Shown here piece by piece: positions 12,917-20,478 of a DNA stretch of 26,132 nt; positions within the stretch are counted from its first letter, which is position 1; each line of letters begins with the position of its first letter. The stretch spans positions 1-26,132 of IMG/VR virus record IMGVR_UViG_3300025137_000249, one strand, 5' to 3'. The notes below the pieces were generated by a model, which saw only the letters and a list, made by a program, of their open reading frames with translations, was not told the DNA's origin and searched no databases. This stretch comes from a virus. The position numbers were made by a program, and so were the translations under genes.

Positions 12917-14449
12917 ATGACAAATAAAGTAAAAAGATTTATGAAACTGTTTGATGGGTATGAACATGCTTATGGTCAATATAAAGTTTTTAACAAATCA
13001 GCTGAAGGTAAGCTTTCTGGTAGGGCTTTAACTATATCAGAACCACCAACCACTAAAAATTATGAAGACCACTTAAATGGTAAAGACTATATATTAGGTA
13101 TTATTATGTTAAAAAGCGATAACACATGTAGCTTTGGGGCTATTGATATAGATATAAAGGGTGCTATTGTTTTAAGTGAAAAATTAGAAGAACTTGAAAA
13201 AAGAATTAAAGACACCCCATTAGTTCTATGCAGATCCAAGAGTGGAGGAGCACACCTCTATTTATTCCTAGACCCACCAGTCAAAGCCACAAAGGTAGTA
13301 AGTAAACTAAATGAGTTCGCAGCACAATTAGGCTATGGTGGTGTAGAGATATTCCCTAAACAAACTAAACGTGCTAATGAACGTGATAGAGGTAATTGGA
13401 TAAACTTATGTTATCACAGTGGTGAGAGCTCAGAACGATACGCAATCAAAGATGGTAAGAAATTATCTCTAACAGAATTTTTAGACTACGCAGAAAGTAA
13501 AACAACAACCTTAGATAAATTACAATCTTATCAACCTAAACTTATAGATATGTTTGAAGATGGTCCACCTTGCTTGCAACATTTATCTACGATGGGTTTT
13601 CCTGAAGGCACTAGGAATGTTTCACTATTCAATATAGGTGTTTACTATAGAAAAAAGAATCCAGACGATTGGCAAGAAGACGTCATGAAACATAACTATG
13701 AATATGTTAAACCTCCCCTATCAGCTTCAGAAGTTAGTGGGATAGTTAAGGGTGTAGCTAAAAAGGATTATGAATATACCTGCAAACAAGCACCCATTTG
13801 TAACTATTGTGAAAGGGTTAAATGCATTAAACGTAAATTTGGGGTTGGTTCTAACATGTCTGGGGCTAGTATTGAAATAGATAGTATCACTAAATATGAA
13901 ACTACAAATAAAGAATCTGTAAGGTGGTATATTGAAATAGGTGGGGAACGTATTGAAACCAACACCGACCAATTATTAGATCAACGCAAGTTACAAAAGC
14001 TTTGTGTAGAAAGATTAAATAAATGCCCATCCACTATGCCTGCTCAAAGGTGGGAACATAGAATAAATGAGTTACTTGAAGTAGTAGAGATTGTACAAGA
14101 TCCTGATGATGCTTCACCTAAAGGTCAATTTGAAAGATTTTTAGATACATTCTTAACTGGTAAGGTGCAGGCTCGTCATCGGGATGAGATTATGAATGGT
14201 AAGCCTTTTCATGATACTGAAACTAAAAGAGTATTTTTTAGATCTGAAGATCTTTTTATCTACCTAGAAACTAGAAGATATAAATATTCTAACCAGCACC
14301 AAATATGGTCTTGGCTCAGAGACGCAGGAGCAGAACGTAAAACTTTTAAAATAAAAAGTAAGCCTGTAAAAGTTTGGTCCGTCACAGCACCAGAGTTTTA
14401 TGAAGAAGAAGATTTAGATTTACCATCAACCATAGAGGAGGATTTTTAA
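12917..14449 (+). CDS. Archaeo-eukaryotic-type DNA primase (510 aa)
   Basis: The N-terminal half has AEP primase motifs in order: IDID (D77 and D79, metal ligands) in FGAIDIDIKG; RSKSGGAHLYLFLD with S109 and H113 (the sxH motif contacting nucleotide); and VEIFPKQ (E145, third acidic position). This enzyme synthesises primers for the phage polymerase. Residues 289-303 hold four cysteines (C289, C295, C298, C303; CKQAPICNYCERVKC) followed by RKFGVG, a zinc- or iron-sulfur-type site of the kind seen in primase C-terminal domains. The last third is charged, with possible winged-helix segments (FFRSEDLFIYLETRRYKYSN, then QHQIWSWLRDAGA). No helicase Walker motif is fused. The subclass (TOTE-like versus primpol) is not decided. 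The start follows AGAAAGGAAGTA. Confidence 0.8.
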   Translation: MTNKVKRFMKLFDGYEHAYGQYKVFNKSAEGKLSGRALTISEPPTTKNYEDHLNGKDYILGIIMLKSDNTCSFGAIDIDIKGAIVLSEKLEELEKRIKDTPLVLCRSKSGGAHLYLFLDPPVKATKVVSKLNEFAAQLGYGGVEIFPKQTKRANERDRGNWINLCYHSGESSERYAIKDGKKLSLTEFLDYAESKTTTLDKLQSYQPKLIDMFEDGPPCLQHLSTMGFPEGTRNVSLFNIGVYYRKKNPDDWQEDVMKHNYEYVKPPLSASEVSGIVKGVAKKDYEYTCKQAPICNYCERVKCIKRKFGVGSNMSGASIEIDSITKYETTNKESVRWYIEIGGERIETNTDQLLDQRKLQKLCVERLNKCPSTMPAQRWEHRINELLEVVEIVQDPDDASPKGQFERFLDTFLTGKVQARHRDEIMNGKPFHDTETKRVFFRSEDLFIYLETRRYKYSNQHQIWSWLRDAGAERKTFKIKSKPVKVWSVTAPEFYEEEDLDLPSTIEEDF

Positions 14450-14689
14450 ATGACAGTACCACCAATAGAAACATGGAGATTAACTAACTGGAGAAACAAA
14501 TATGAGAACGAGGAACTTTTCCGTAGAATAAGAAATGATTTAGATAATGATGATTTGATATCGTTATTTGAAGCTTTAGAAACTATGATATCTAAAGGTA
14601 CATTTAATTCGGATGACTTTTATTCCGTTCATGCTGCAAAAATAGTTTTAGAAAAAGTTCGTAATGGTAACATTAAAGACTTCTCATAG
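14450..14689 (+). CDS. Small acidic helical protein (79 aa) between primase and helicase
   Basis: It starts in the base after the primase stop, using AGAGGAGG within the primase 3' end as ribosome-binding site, and ends 26 nt inside the helicase gene. The product is helical and acidic (RNDLDNDDLISLFEALETMI) with a Trp-containing N-terminus (IETWRLTNWRNKYENEELFR). No domain is recognised. Placement between primase and helicase suggests a replisome accessory factor, which is inference. Confidence 0.6.
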   Translation: MTVPPIETWRLTNWRNKYENEELFRRIRNDLDNDDLISLFEALETMISKGTFNSDDFYSVHAAKIVLEKVRNGNIKDFS

Positions 14690-16139
14690 GGTTAATATTA
14701 TTCTTGGTCCACCAGGAACAGGTAAAACAACATCACTATTAAATATAGTTGATGAAGCTATTGAAAATGGAACACCTCCAGAACGCATTGCATTTTTAGC
14801 ATTTACTCGTAAAGCTGCAAATGAAGCAATAGACAGAGCCATTGTGCGTTTTGGTTTTGATGAAGATAGGTTGCCATTTTTTAGAACAATACACTCTTTA
14901 GCTTTTAAACAATTAGGTTTGCGTTCTGATGAAGTTATGACTACTAACCATTATAAAAAATTTGGTAGGGCTATGGGCTTAACTTTTAAAGGTGTGTATG
15001 ATGAGTTTACAATGTTACCTGTTGGGGATGGTTTAGGAGATAAATGTGCCAGAGTAGATGCACTAGCTAGAATGACAATGCGCACTACTGAGCAACAATT
15101 TAGAATATCTAATATTACTGATTTAACTTATCACGCAGTAGAGCAATACAAACAAACTCTTAAAAAGTATAAACAAGAATATGGCTTGTATGATTTTACA
15201 GACATGTTAGAAAAATATAAAGGTACATTACCTGTTGATGTTTGTATATTTGATGAAGCTCAAGACTTGTCCTCTTTGCAATATAAGTTAGCTATAAAAT
15301 TATCTAAAGATGCTAAAAAAGTTTTTATTGCTGGTGACGATGATCAAGCTATTTTTGGTTGGGCTGGGGCTGATGTAAATAAATTCTTATCATTAAAAGG
15401 TAACAAAATAGTTTTACCTCAATCTTATAGAATACCATCAACCATTCACAACCTAGCAAATAAAATATTAAAACGTATAAAAAATAGATATGAAAAGAAA
15501 TGGCAACCAAGAGAATTTAAAGGTGCAGTAGAATACATAGCCAATGAACAAGAAATTAATTTAAAAGGTAACTGGCTTTTATTAGCCAGATCTAAATATT
15601 TATTAACTAGATGTAAACAAGTAGCCATACAACAAGGTAAAGGTTATATGATACATAACAACAGCTCTTTAAATACAGACGTTAGTAAAGCTATCATGTC
15701 TTGGGAAAGTCTACGCAAAGGCAATAAGCTATCTATAAGTGAAGCTAAAAATGTTTTAAAATTTATCCCCATTAAACATAAGTTAGAGAATTTAGAAAGC
15801 TACACAGTGAATGATTTAGGATTACCATCAACCATCCTGCAACAATCATGGCTCAAAGTTTTAAAATTAATCCCATTAAGTGATAGAGAATATTTAAGAG
15901 CATGTTTGCGTAATGGTGAAAAGTTTCAAGATAAACCTAAAATAATAATTAGTACCATCCATCAAATTAAAGGTGGGGAAGCTGATAATGTTTTATTATT
16001 AACAGATATGAGCAAAAAAAGTTTTGATAATATTCACAGTGATGAAGAGTTACGAGTTTGGTACGTGGCGATAACTAGGGCTAAAAATAAATTATACATA
16101 ACACAACCAAGAACATTGAAGCACTTTGATTTTAACTGA
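14664..16139 (+). CDS. UvrD/Rep-type superfamily 1 DNA helicase (491 aa)
   Basis: Motifs in order: Walker A GPPGTGKTT (15-23), motif Ia AFTRKAANE (46-54), Walker B DEAQD (197-201), motif III GDDDQAIFGWAGAD (224-237), motif IV QSYRIP (253-258), motif V STIHQIKGGEADNV (430-443) and motif VI VAITRAKNKLYI (468-479). This set defines an ATP-dependent 3'-5' helicase of the UvrD/PcrA/Rep group. At 491 aa it is shorter than cellular UvrD (about 720 aa) because the 1B/2B insert domains are reduced. It could be the replicative helicase or a recombination/repair helicase; no DnaB-like helicase is in the window. The ATG at 14664 has a weak ribosome-binding site and overlaps the 79-aa gene by 26 nt, suggesting coupling. 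Confidence 0.9.
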   Translation: MVTLKTSHRVNIILGPPGTGKTTSLLNIVDEAIENGTPPERIAFLAFTRKAANEAIDRAIVRFGFDEDRLPFFRTIHSLAFKQLGLRSDEVMTTNHYKKFGRAMGLTFKGVYDEFTMLPVGDGLGDKCARVDALARMTMRTTEQQFRISNITDLTYHAVEQYKQTLKKYKQEYGLYDFTDMLEKYKGTLPVDVCIFDEAQDLSSLQYKLAIKLSKDAKKVFIAGDDDQAIFGWAGADVNKFLSLKGNKIVLPQSYRIPSTIHNLANKILKRIKNRYEKKWQPREFKGAVEYIANEQEINLKGNWLLLARSKYLLTRCKQVAIQQGKGYMIHNNSSLNTDVSKAIMSWESLRKGNKLSISEAKNVLKFIPIKHKLENLESYTVNDLGLPSTILQQSWLKVLKLIPLSDREYLRACLRNGEKFQDKPKIIISTIHQIKGGEADNVLLLTDMSKKSFDNIHSDEELRVWYVAITRAKNKLYITQPRTLKHFDFN

Positions 16140-16189
16140 CGTAAAATAAATGTTGTAATTAAAATGATTTTAAATAATACTAACAATAT

Positions 16190-16205
16190 TGAGAAAGGAA
16201 TAAAT
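16190..16205 (+). promoter_or_regulatory. Conserved leader TGAGAAAGGAATAAAT before the 16207 gene
   Basis: The same 16-nt leader stands before the ATG at 10114 and 10838 (minus strand) and 23368 (plus strand). The 67-nt gap upstream is AT-rich and contains possible TTGTAA and TAATAC boxes 16 bp apart, so a new transcript may start here. The AAAGGA core is the ribosome-binding site. Confidence 0.5.
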
Positions 16206-16206
16206 T

Positions 16207-16431
16207 ATGCATTATGTAAAAAAATATATTGAGGCTATAGATATAGCTGAAATTACAACCCAAGAAAAATACGATCTATTAAAAAAAGATTATTTTGAAT
16301 ATATAGATTACACTGTTAAGGTAATGGCTCAACAAGATAGAATGTTGGACGTTGTTCAAAAATTTTTAACCAATACAGATAAACAATTAATAACTATATC
16401 TAAGGAAGGAGAAGACAATGGCAGTCTATAA
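16207..16431 (+). CDS. Small acidic helical protein (74 aa)
   Basis: All-helical, charged, without membrane segments or cysteines; EAIDIAEITTQEKYDLLKKD and FEYIDYTVKVMAQQDRMLD look like two helices of a bundle. The start is fixed by the conserved leader. Its 3' end overlaps the next gene by 14 nt. No function is recognised. Confidence 0.6.
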   Translation: MHYVKKYIEAIDIAEITTQEKYDLLKKDYFEYIDYTVKVMAQQDRMLDVVQKFLTNTDKQLITISKEGEDNGSL

Positions 16432-16987
16432 AATATTTTTAAAAAGATATAATAAGTCTGATGGGCTTAGCACTATATCTTGTTATGATAGCATTACTCA
16501 AGCTAAAGACGATGGCAAGTCAGGAATATTAATAAGAAATATAAATGATATAATTGATAATTATGCTACGATAACTGGCGATGATATGGTGGAACTTTAC
16601 AATAGTTATACTAATAGAAAAGATACTAAAAAAGTAAGAAGGTTTGCTGATAGGAGAACAGGAGCAGAACGATTAATGAATCTATTCTCGAAGCTAAGAG
16701 AAGAAGGAATAATTAATAAATCAAAAAAGCCTAATTCTAAAAAGCCTAAGTCAGAAAGAATAATAAATGGAGATGAAACTCGTGGACGCAAATCTATTTA
16801 TAAAGGCAGAAAGATTACCACAGATCTGCTAGTCAACCCTAGAAGAGAAGAAAGTCATGGTCGCAATTCTTTAGATATTGTTATTAAGAATAAAGGGATA
16901 ACATATGAAGAATATGTATCTAAAGGTGGTAGACGACAAGACCTAGCATGGGACATAGAAAAAGGCAGAGTAAGGATTAAAAGATGA
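16418..16987 (+). CDS. Candidate DNA-binding protein with shared C-terminal module (189 aa)
   Basis: Residues 57-86 (MVELYNSYTNRKDTKKVRRF then ADRRTGAERL) match a pattern I know from small bacterial and phage proteins with an N-terminal helical DNA-associated segment ([LM]VELYN ... [KR]RFxDRxxGxxR). A basic Ser/Lys linker (about 100-125) contains the AT-hook-like TRGRKS. Residues 140-187 (NPRREESHGRNSLDIVIKNK, then YEEYVSKGGRRQDLAWDIEK) form a module that is clearly repeated at the C-terminus of the papain-like protein at 23368-24072. DNA binding is likely from composition. It has a strong AAGGAAGGAG ribosome-binding site and ends in ATGA overlap with the flavoprotein gene. Confidence 0.65.
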   Translation: MAVYKIFLKRYNKSDGLSTISCYDSITQAKDDGKSGILIRNINDIIDNYATITGDDMVELYNSYTNRKDTKKVRRFADRRTGAERLMNLFSKLREEGIINKSKKPNSKKPKSERIINGDETRGRKSIYKGRKITTDLLVNPRREESHGRNSLDIVIKNKGITYEEYVSKGGRRQDLAWDIEKGRVRIKR

Positions 16988-17907
16988 TTATCTATGGATC
17001 AGGTATGGCTGGTATGTTAACAGCACACATGTTGCGTAGACATAAACCAATCATTAAAGAATCTCAAAATGCATTACCCAACAACCATGATGCATTGCTA
17101 CGTTTTAGATCTGACAAAGTATCTATAGCCACTGGCATACCATTCAAGAGAGTTAAAGTTAGAAAAGCTATAAAGTATGATAGTGAAATTATTACTGAGC
17201 CTAATATATTTTTATCTAATATGTATTCTAAAAAAGTAACAGGAGCATATTATGATAGATCTATAAATAATTTAGACCCAGCAATAAGATACATCGCACC
17301 TTTTAACTTTATTGAATTAATGTCTAATGGATTAGATATTAAATATGGAGAGACTTTAGATCCTTACAAGTTACCTTCTGTTGGTGAAGATCCTATAATA
17401 TCTACTATACCTATGCCAGTTATGATGAACATAGTAAATTGGAAACAAAAACCTGATTTTAAATTTAAAAAGATATGGTCTAAGCGAGGAGTGATATCTG
17501 ACCCAACCATGGATATTTATCAAACAATTTATTATCCAGACAAGTTATCTAAATGCTATAGAGTTTCTATAACTGGTAACATAATTATAGCTGAGTACAT
17601 AGAAGAACCAGACAAGAAGGCTTCAGAACTATTTAGTTTTTTAATGGAAGACTTTGGCATTCAACCCAAGACATTAAATAATCTAAGTTTATCTGAAATG
17701 AAGTATGGCAAGTTACTACCAATAGATGATACTATACGCAAAGAGTTTATCTTACACATGACTCAAAAGTATAATATTTTTTCTGTGGGTAGGTTTGCTA
17801 CATGGAGGCAGTTGTTGCTTGATGATGTTGTTGATGATATAAATGTCGTTGACAATTTAATTGGCAATAATTATTTAATTAATTTAAGTAGTAAGAAAGG
17901 AATATAA
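16984..17907 (+). CDS. FAD/NAD(P)-binding Rossmann-fold protein (307 aa)
   Basis: The N-terminus IIYGSGMAGMLTAHMLRRH has the GxGxxG dinucleotide-binding loop (G5, G7, G10), with an acidic residue (E26) ending the second strand, as in FAD-dependent oxidoreductases. NHDALLRFRSDKVSIATGIP follows. Near the C-terminus YNIFSVGRFATWRQLLLDDV sits where flavoproteins usually carry the second FAD-contact motif (GR.A.W). The substrate is unknown. The gene lies two positions upstream of thyX, so it might act on flavin or nucleotide substrates, or on modified bases; neither is shown. At 307 aa it is compact for the family. It overlaps the upstream gene by 4 nt, and one base separates it from the lipoprotein gene, so all three are one translational unit. 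Confidence 0.65.
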   Translation: MIIYGSGMAGMLTAHMLRRHKPIIKESQNALPNNHDALLRFRSDKVSIATGIPFKRVKVRKAIKYDSEIITEPNIFLSNMYSKKVTGAYYDRSINNLDPAIRYIAPFNFIELMSNGLDIKYGETLDPYKLPSVGEDPIISTIPMPVMMNIVNWKQKPDFKFKKIWSKRGVISDPTMDIYQTIYYPDKLSKCYRVSITGNIIIAEYIEEPDKKASELFSFLMEDFGIQPKTLNNLSLSEMKYGKLLPIDDTIRKEFILHMTQKYNIFSVGRFATWRQLLLDDVVDDINVVDNLIGNNYLINLSSKKGI

Positions 17908-17908
17908 A

Positions 17909-18361
17909 ATGAAAGATTACATACAATTTTTTTTAGGAATGATAATTTTCGTAGTAGTGATACAATTTTTTGGAGGGTGTAGTTATAAATTTAATTCACC
18001 ATCAGAACCAGTTTGGTATATTGACCCACCAGCAGTTGAAGGTTCTACTGTTGTGAGTGGTTATGGTAAATCAATCCACAAGCAACTAGCAGTAGACATG
18101 GCAACCATGGCAGCAAAAAGAACTGCAGCAGACATGATAGCTAGTGAAGTTAAAGGCAAATCAAAATATTACTTATCACAAGGCTCATCTCAAAATACAG
18201 AAATAGCTTTAGTAGAAACTATTAATATTAGAATAGAAGGATTTAAAAGAGTTAAGCTAGATATTAAGCAAGGTAGTAATAATTTTGAAGCTTATGTTAT
18301 GATTGCTGTTCCTCATCAGTTTGCTAACAAATTAATCGAGGAGTTAGACAATGAAGGTTAA
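17909..18361 (+). CDS. LPP20-like putative lipoprotein (150 aa)
   Basis: A hydrophobic signal segment (residues 4-22, FFLGMIIFVVVIQFF) leads into GGC with cysteine at 24, fitting the lipoprotein signal pattern: K2 before the hydrophobic core, small residues at -1 and -2, and no charge in the core. The mature part begins with PSEPVWYIDPPAVEGSTVVS, then GYGKSIHKQLAVDMATMAAK. This is the arrangement of the bacterial LPP20 lipoprotein family (P-x-W-[YF]-x-x-P-P then G-x-G and an Ala-rich helix). Localisation would be the inner or outer membrane. Phage lipoproteins can block receptors or superinfection (T5 Llp is an example), so exclusion is a reasonable guess. The start follows AAGAAAGGAATATAAA; the 3' end overlaps thyX by 11 nt, an odd neighbour for a membrane protein. 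Confidence 0.65.
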   Translation: MKDYIQFFLGMIIFVVVIQFFGGCSYKFNSPSEPVWYIDPPAVEGSTVVSGYGKSIHKQLAVDMATMAAKRTAADMIASEVKGKSKYYLSQGSSQNTEIALVETINIRIEGFKRVKLDIKQGSNNFEAYVMIAVPHQFANKLIEELDNEG

Positions 18362-19010
18362 ATTAATAAATTACACTAGTGATGCTAAGAACCTTTTATT
18401 GTTTACTAAAAATACTAGGTTAATGAATGAAGATGGTGCGTATGCTAAAATTAAAGAGTGGCCAGAAGGTAAAAAACAAGCCGAACTAGATTATATGCTA
18501 AATACTATAAAATCATCATGGGAGTTTGTTGATTATGTATTTGACATTAGAGAAGTTACTCGTGGCTTTACTCATCAGTTTGTACGCACAAGACAAGGTA
18601 GCTATGCACAGCAATCTCAACGTACAGTTGATATGCAAGGTTTTGGTTATTACATACCAGAAGAAGTGAAAGACTATGAACAAGGTAAGCACCATTATAC
18701 CAAAGCAATGGAAGCTATAAATGAATATTATCAAAAGTTAAAAAACTCAGGAGTTAATGCTGAGGATGCTAGAGGTATATTGCCTACTAATATCCACACT
18801 AATATTGTAGCTAAATTTAATTTAAGAACTTTACATGAAATGGCTAAGTCTAGATTAAGCCCAAGAGCACAAGGTGAATACAGAGAAGTTTTTACACTTA
18901 TGGTTTCGGAAGTTATAAAAGTCCACGATTGGGCAAAGCCATTCTTAACTCCAAAAGAGTGGTCAGCTCCATCAATGTCAAGACCTTTAAATGAAAAAGG
19001 AGTTAAATAA
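18351..19010 (+). CDS. thyX: Flavin-dependent thymidylate synthase ThyX (219 aa)
   Basis: ThyX methylates dUMP to dTMP using methylene-tetrahydrofolate and FADH2, raising thymidine supply for an AT-rich genome. The signature RHRxxSxNxxSxR appears as RTRQGSYAQQSQR (residues 79-91), with Thr for the usual His and Gln for Asn; the serine and arginines are kept. Preceding VTRGFTHQFVR and the later EDARGILPTNIHTN, NLRTLHEMAKSRLSPRAQGE and YRE match the rest of the family, including the nucleotide-binding Arg near AQxEYR. Length is normal (about 210-250 aa). GAGGAG lies 11 nt before the ATG, which overlaps the lipoprotein gene. The stop overlaps the HAD gene's ATG. Confidence 0.9.
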   Translation: MKVKLINYTSDAKNLLLFTKNTRLMNEDGAYAKIKEWPEGKKQAELDYMLNTIKSSWEFVDYVFDIREVTRGFTHQFVRTRQGSYAQQSQRTVDMQGFGYYIPEEVKDYEQGKHHYTKAMEAINEYYQKLKNSGVNAEDARGILPTNIHTNIVAKFNLRTLHEMAKSRLSPRAQGEYREVFTLMVSEVIKVHDWAKPFLTPKEWSAPSMSRPLNEKGVK

Positions 19011-19465
19011 TGAAAAGAATAATTATATGTGATATTGACGGAACAATTGCTGAGATTGGTGATAGGGCTAATATAATAAATAATTCTGATAGGATTATGA
19101 CTGCAGAAGAATATGATGAATTCAACAGAAGATCTGCAGAAGAACCATGTATTGAGAATATTGCTAATATTATTAGGAATCTAAAAGACTCGGAAACTAA
19201 AATATACTTAATAACAGCCAGAGAAGAAAAGTGGGCTAGGATAACTAATGAATGGATTAAATTAAATGATATTCCTTGTGATGGTTTATACATGCGTGAG
19301 AATGAAGATAAAAGTTCTGATGCGGAGGTTAAGATGAAAATAGTAAAAGACCATATTAATGTCAAAAAAGTTTGGTTTGTTTTAGAAGACAGACCTGACG
19401 TAGTACAAATGTATAGAGATGATTTAGGGCTAACATGCTTACAAGTAAACAAAGGAGATTATTAA
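19010..19465 (+). CDS. HAD-superfamily phosphatase, PNK 3'-phosphatase-like (151 aa)
   Basis: HAD motifs: ICDIDGTIA (nucleophile D8, acid/base D10), LITAREE (T69), a lysine-rich segment (K108/K110), and LEDRPDVVQMYR (D127, D130). The C-terminus LGLTCLQVNKGDY closely follows the phosphatase half of T4 polynucleotide kinase (DDR-xx-VVxMxR ... QVxxGD[FY]). The likely activity is removal of 3'-phosphates from DNA or RNA ends, or of phosphate from nucleotides. Here the kinase half is absent, so it is a stand-alone phosphatase domain. TAATG overlap links it to thyX, which also makes a dNMP phosphatase role imaginable. Confidence 0.8.
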   Translation: MKRIIICDIDGTIAEIGDRANIINNSDRIMTAEEYDEFNRRSAEEPCIENIANIIRNLKDSETKIYLITAREEKWARITNEWIKLNDIPCDGLYMRENEDKSSDAEVKMKIVKDHINVKKVWFVLEDRPDVVQMYRDDLGLTCLQVNKGDY

Positions 19466-19687
19466 ATGACTGATTTAAGAATAATAAATAATAATATTGA
19501 ATTAGATAGAGAACCCATTGCTCGTATATTAGATGTTAGAGCAACTTTAAGAGGCAAACTTGAAGACATAATAAATAACTATGAAGACCAAGAAGCTAAA
19601 ATAGATCAACTAACAGATACATGCAACGAACTCCAAGATGAAATTGCAGAACTTAAAATAGAAAGGGAAGACGATGCTATCAGATAA
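19466..19687 (+). CDS. Small coiled-coil protein (73 aa)
   Basis: It starts in the base after the HAD stop (AAAGGAGATTATTAA upstream). Residues about 30-70 form an acidic coiled coil (DQEAKIDQLTDTCNELQDEI, then AELKIEREDD). The N-terminus has RILDVRATLRGKLEDII. No domain is recognised; it probably oligomerises. It overlaps the next gene by 14 nt. Confidence 0.6.
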   Translation: MTDLRIINNNIELDREPIARILDVRATLRGKLEDIINNYEDQEAKIDQLTDTCNELQDEIAELKIEREDDAIR

Positions 19688-19958
19688 AATTAAAACAGCT
19701 CTTAAGACTGCAGAATATAAAGGTAAAAGATACGGACACTCTTACATGATACATGGGGAGGTTATGAAAAGTCTTTTTCCTAATGGATTAAAATGTGAGT
19801 CAACAGAAGATTGGAATAGGCTAGGTGCAGTAAATATGATTGTAACTAAATTAATTAGATACTGCAATCAATGGTCAAACAAGCACCAAGACTCAATACA
19901 CGACTTAGGAGTTTATTCATTTATTTTGGAGGATATTGATGATAGTAATGGATCTTGA
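19674..19958 (+). CDS. DUF6378-like small phage protein (94 aa)
   Basis: The C-terminal half RLGAVNMIVTKLIRYCNQWS followed by KHQDSIHDLGVYSFILEDID fits a pattern common in phage nucleotide-metabolism regions: [KR]-[LI]-x-R followed by a spaced H-x-D-S-x-x-D-[LI]-x-x-Y. I associate this with DUF6378; the conserved His/Asp pairs look like a metal or nucleotide site reminiscent of MazG-type helical bundles, but the reaction is unknown. It is preceded by GAAAGGGAAG; its end overlaps the exonuclease by 20 nt. Confidence 0.6.
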   Translation: MLSDKIKTALKTAEYKGKRYGHSYMIHGEVMKSLFPNGLKCESTEDWNRLGAVNMIVTKLIRYCNQWSNKHQDSIHDLGVYSFILEDIDDSNGS

Positions 19959-20478
19959 AACTACTGGCTTAGTTATGCCAGATGCAGTAGATATAAAACA
20001 ACAACCCCATATAATAGAGTTTGGGGCTGTTAAGCTAGATAAAGATTTAAATGTAAAAGAAGAGTTAAATTTTTTAGTAAATCCCAACCAAGAACTATCA
20101 CCTAAAATAACCAAGATAACAGGGATTAAAAATGAGGATCTAAAAGACAAACCACCATTCATAGCTTACTATAATAAGTTAGTAGATTTTTTTATTGGGG
20201 AAGAAGTTTTAGCTGCACACAACTTGTCTTTTGATTCTAATGTATTAAAATATAATTTACTTAGGATTGATAAACTAATAAAGTTTCCATGGCCACCTAA
20301 GCACTTGTGTACTGTAGAGGTAGGTGAAAAGGTATGGGGTTTAAAAAGAAAACTTACAGACATCTACTTAGAGATAACAGGTAAAGAACACAAAGGTGCA
20401 CACAGGGCTGTTGATGATGTTAAGGCTACTGTAGAAGTTTTAAAATGGTATAAAAAAGAAGGACATCTTAATGATTAA
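19939..20478 (+). CDS. DnaQ-like 3'-5' proofreading exonuclease, DEDDh type (179 aa)
   Basis: Exo I is MDLETTGL (D5, E7), Exo II is AAHNLSFDSNVL (D99), Exo III is HRAVDDVKAT (H155, D160): the complete DEDDh set of polymerase III epsilon-type nucleases. KITGIKNEDL in the middle is also typical. It would remove misincorporated bases behind the DnaE-type polymerase, whose gene starts 8 nt before this one ends (ATGATTAA). I chose the ATG at 19939 over the TTG immediately before it because GGAGG sits 6 nt upstream of the ATG. No clear clamp-binding tail is visible. Length matches the catalytic domain alone. Confidence 0.9.
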   Translation: MIVMDLETTGLVMPDAVDIKQQPHIIEFGAVKLDKDLNVKEELNFLVNPNQELSPKITKITGIKNEDLKDKPPFIAYYNKLVDFFIGEEVLAAHNLSFDSNVLKYNLLRIDKLIKFPWPPKHLCTVEVGEKVWGLKRKLTDIYLEITGKEHKGAHRAVDDVKATVEVLKWYKKEGHLND

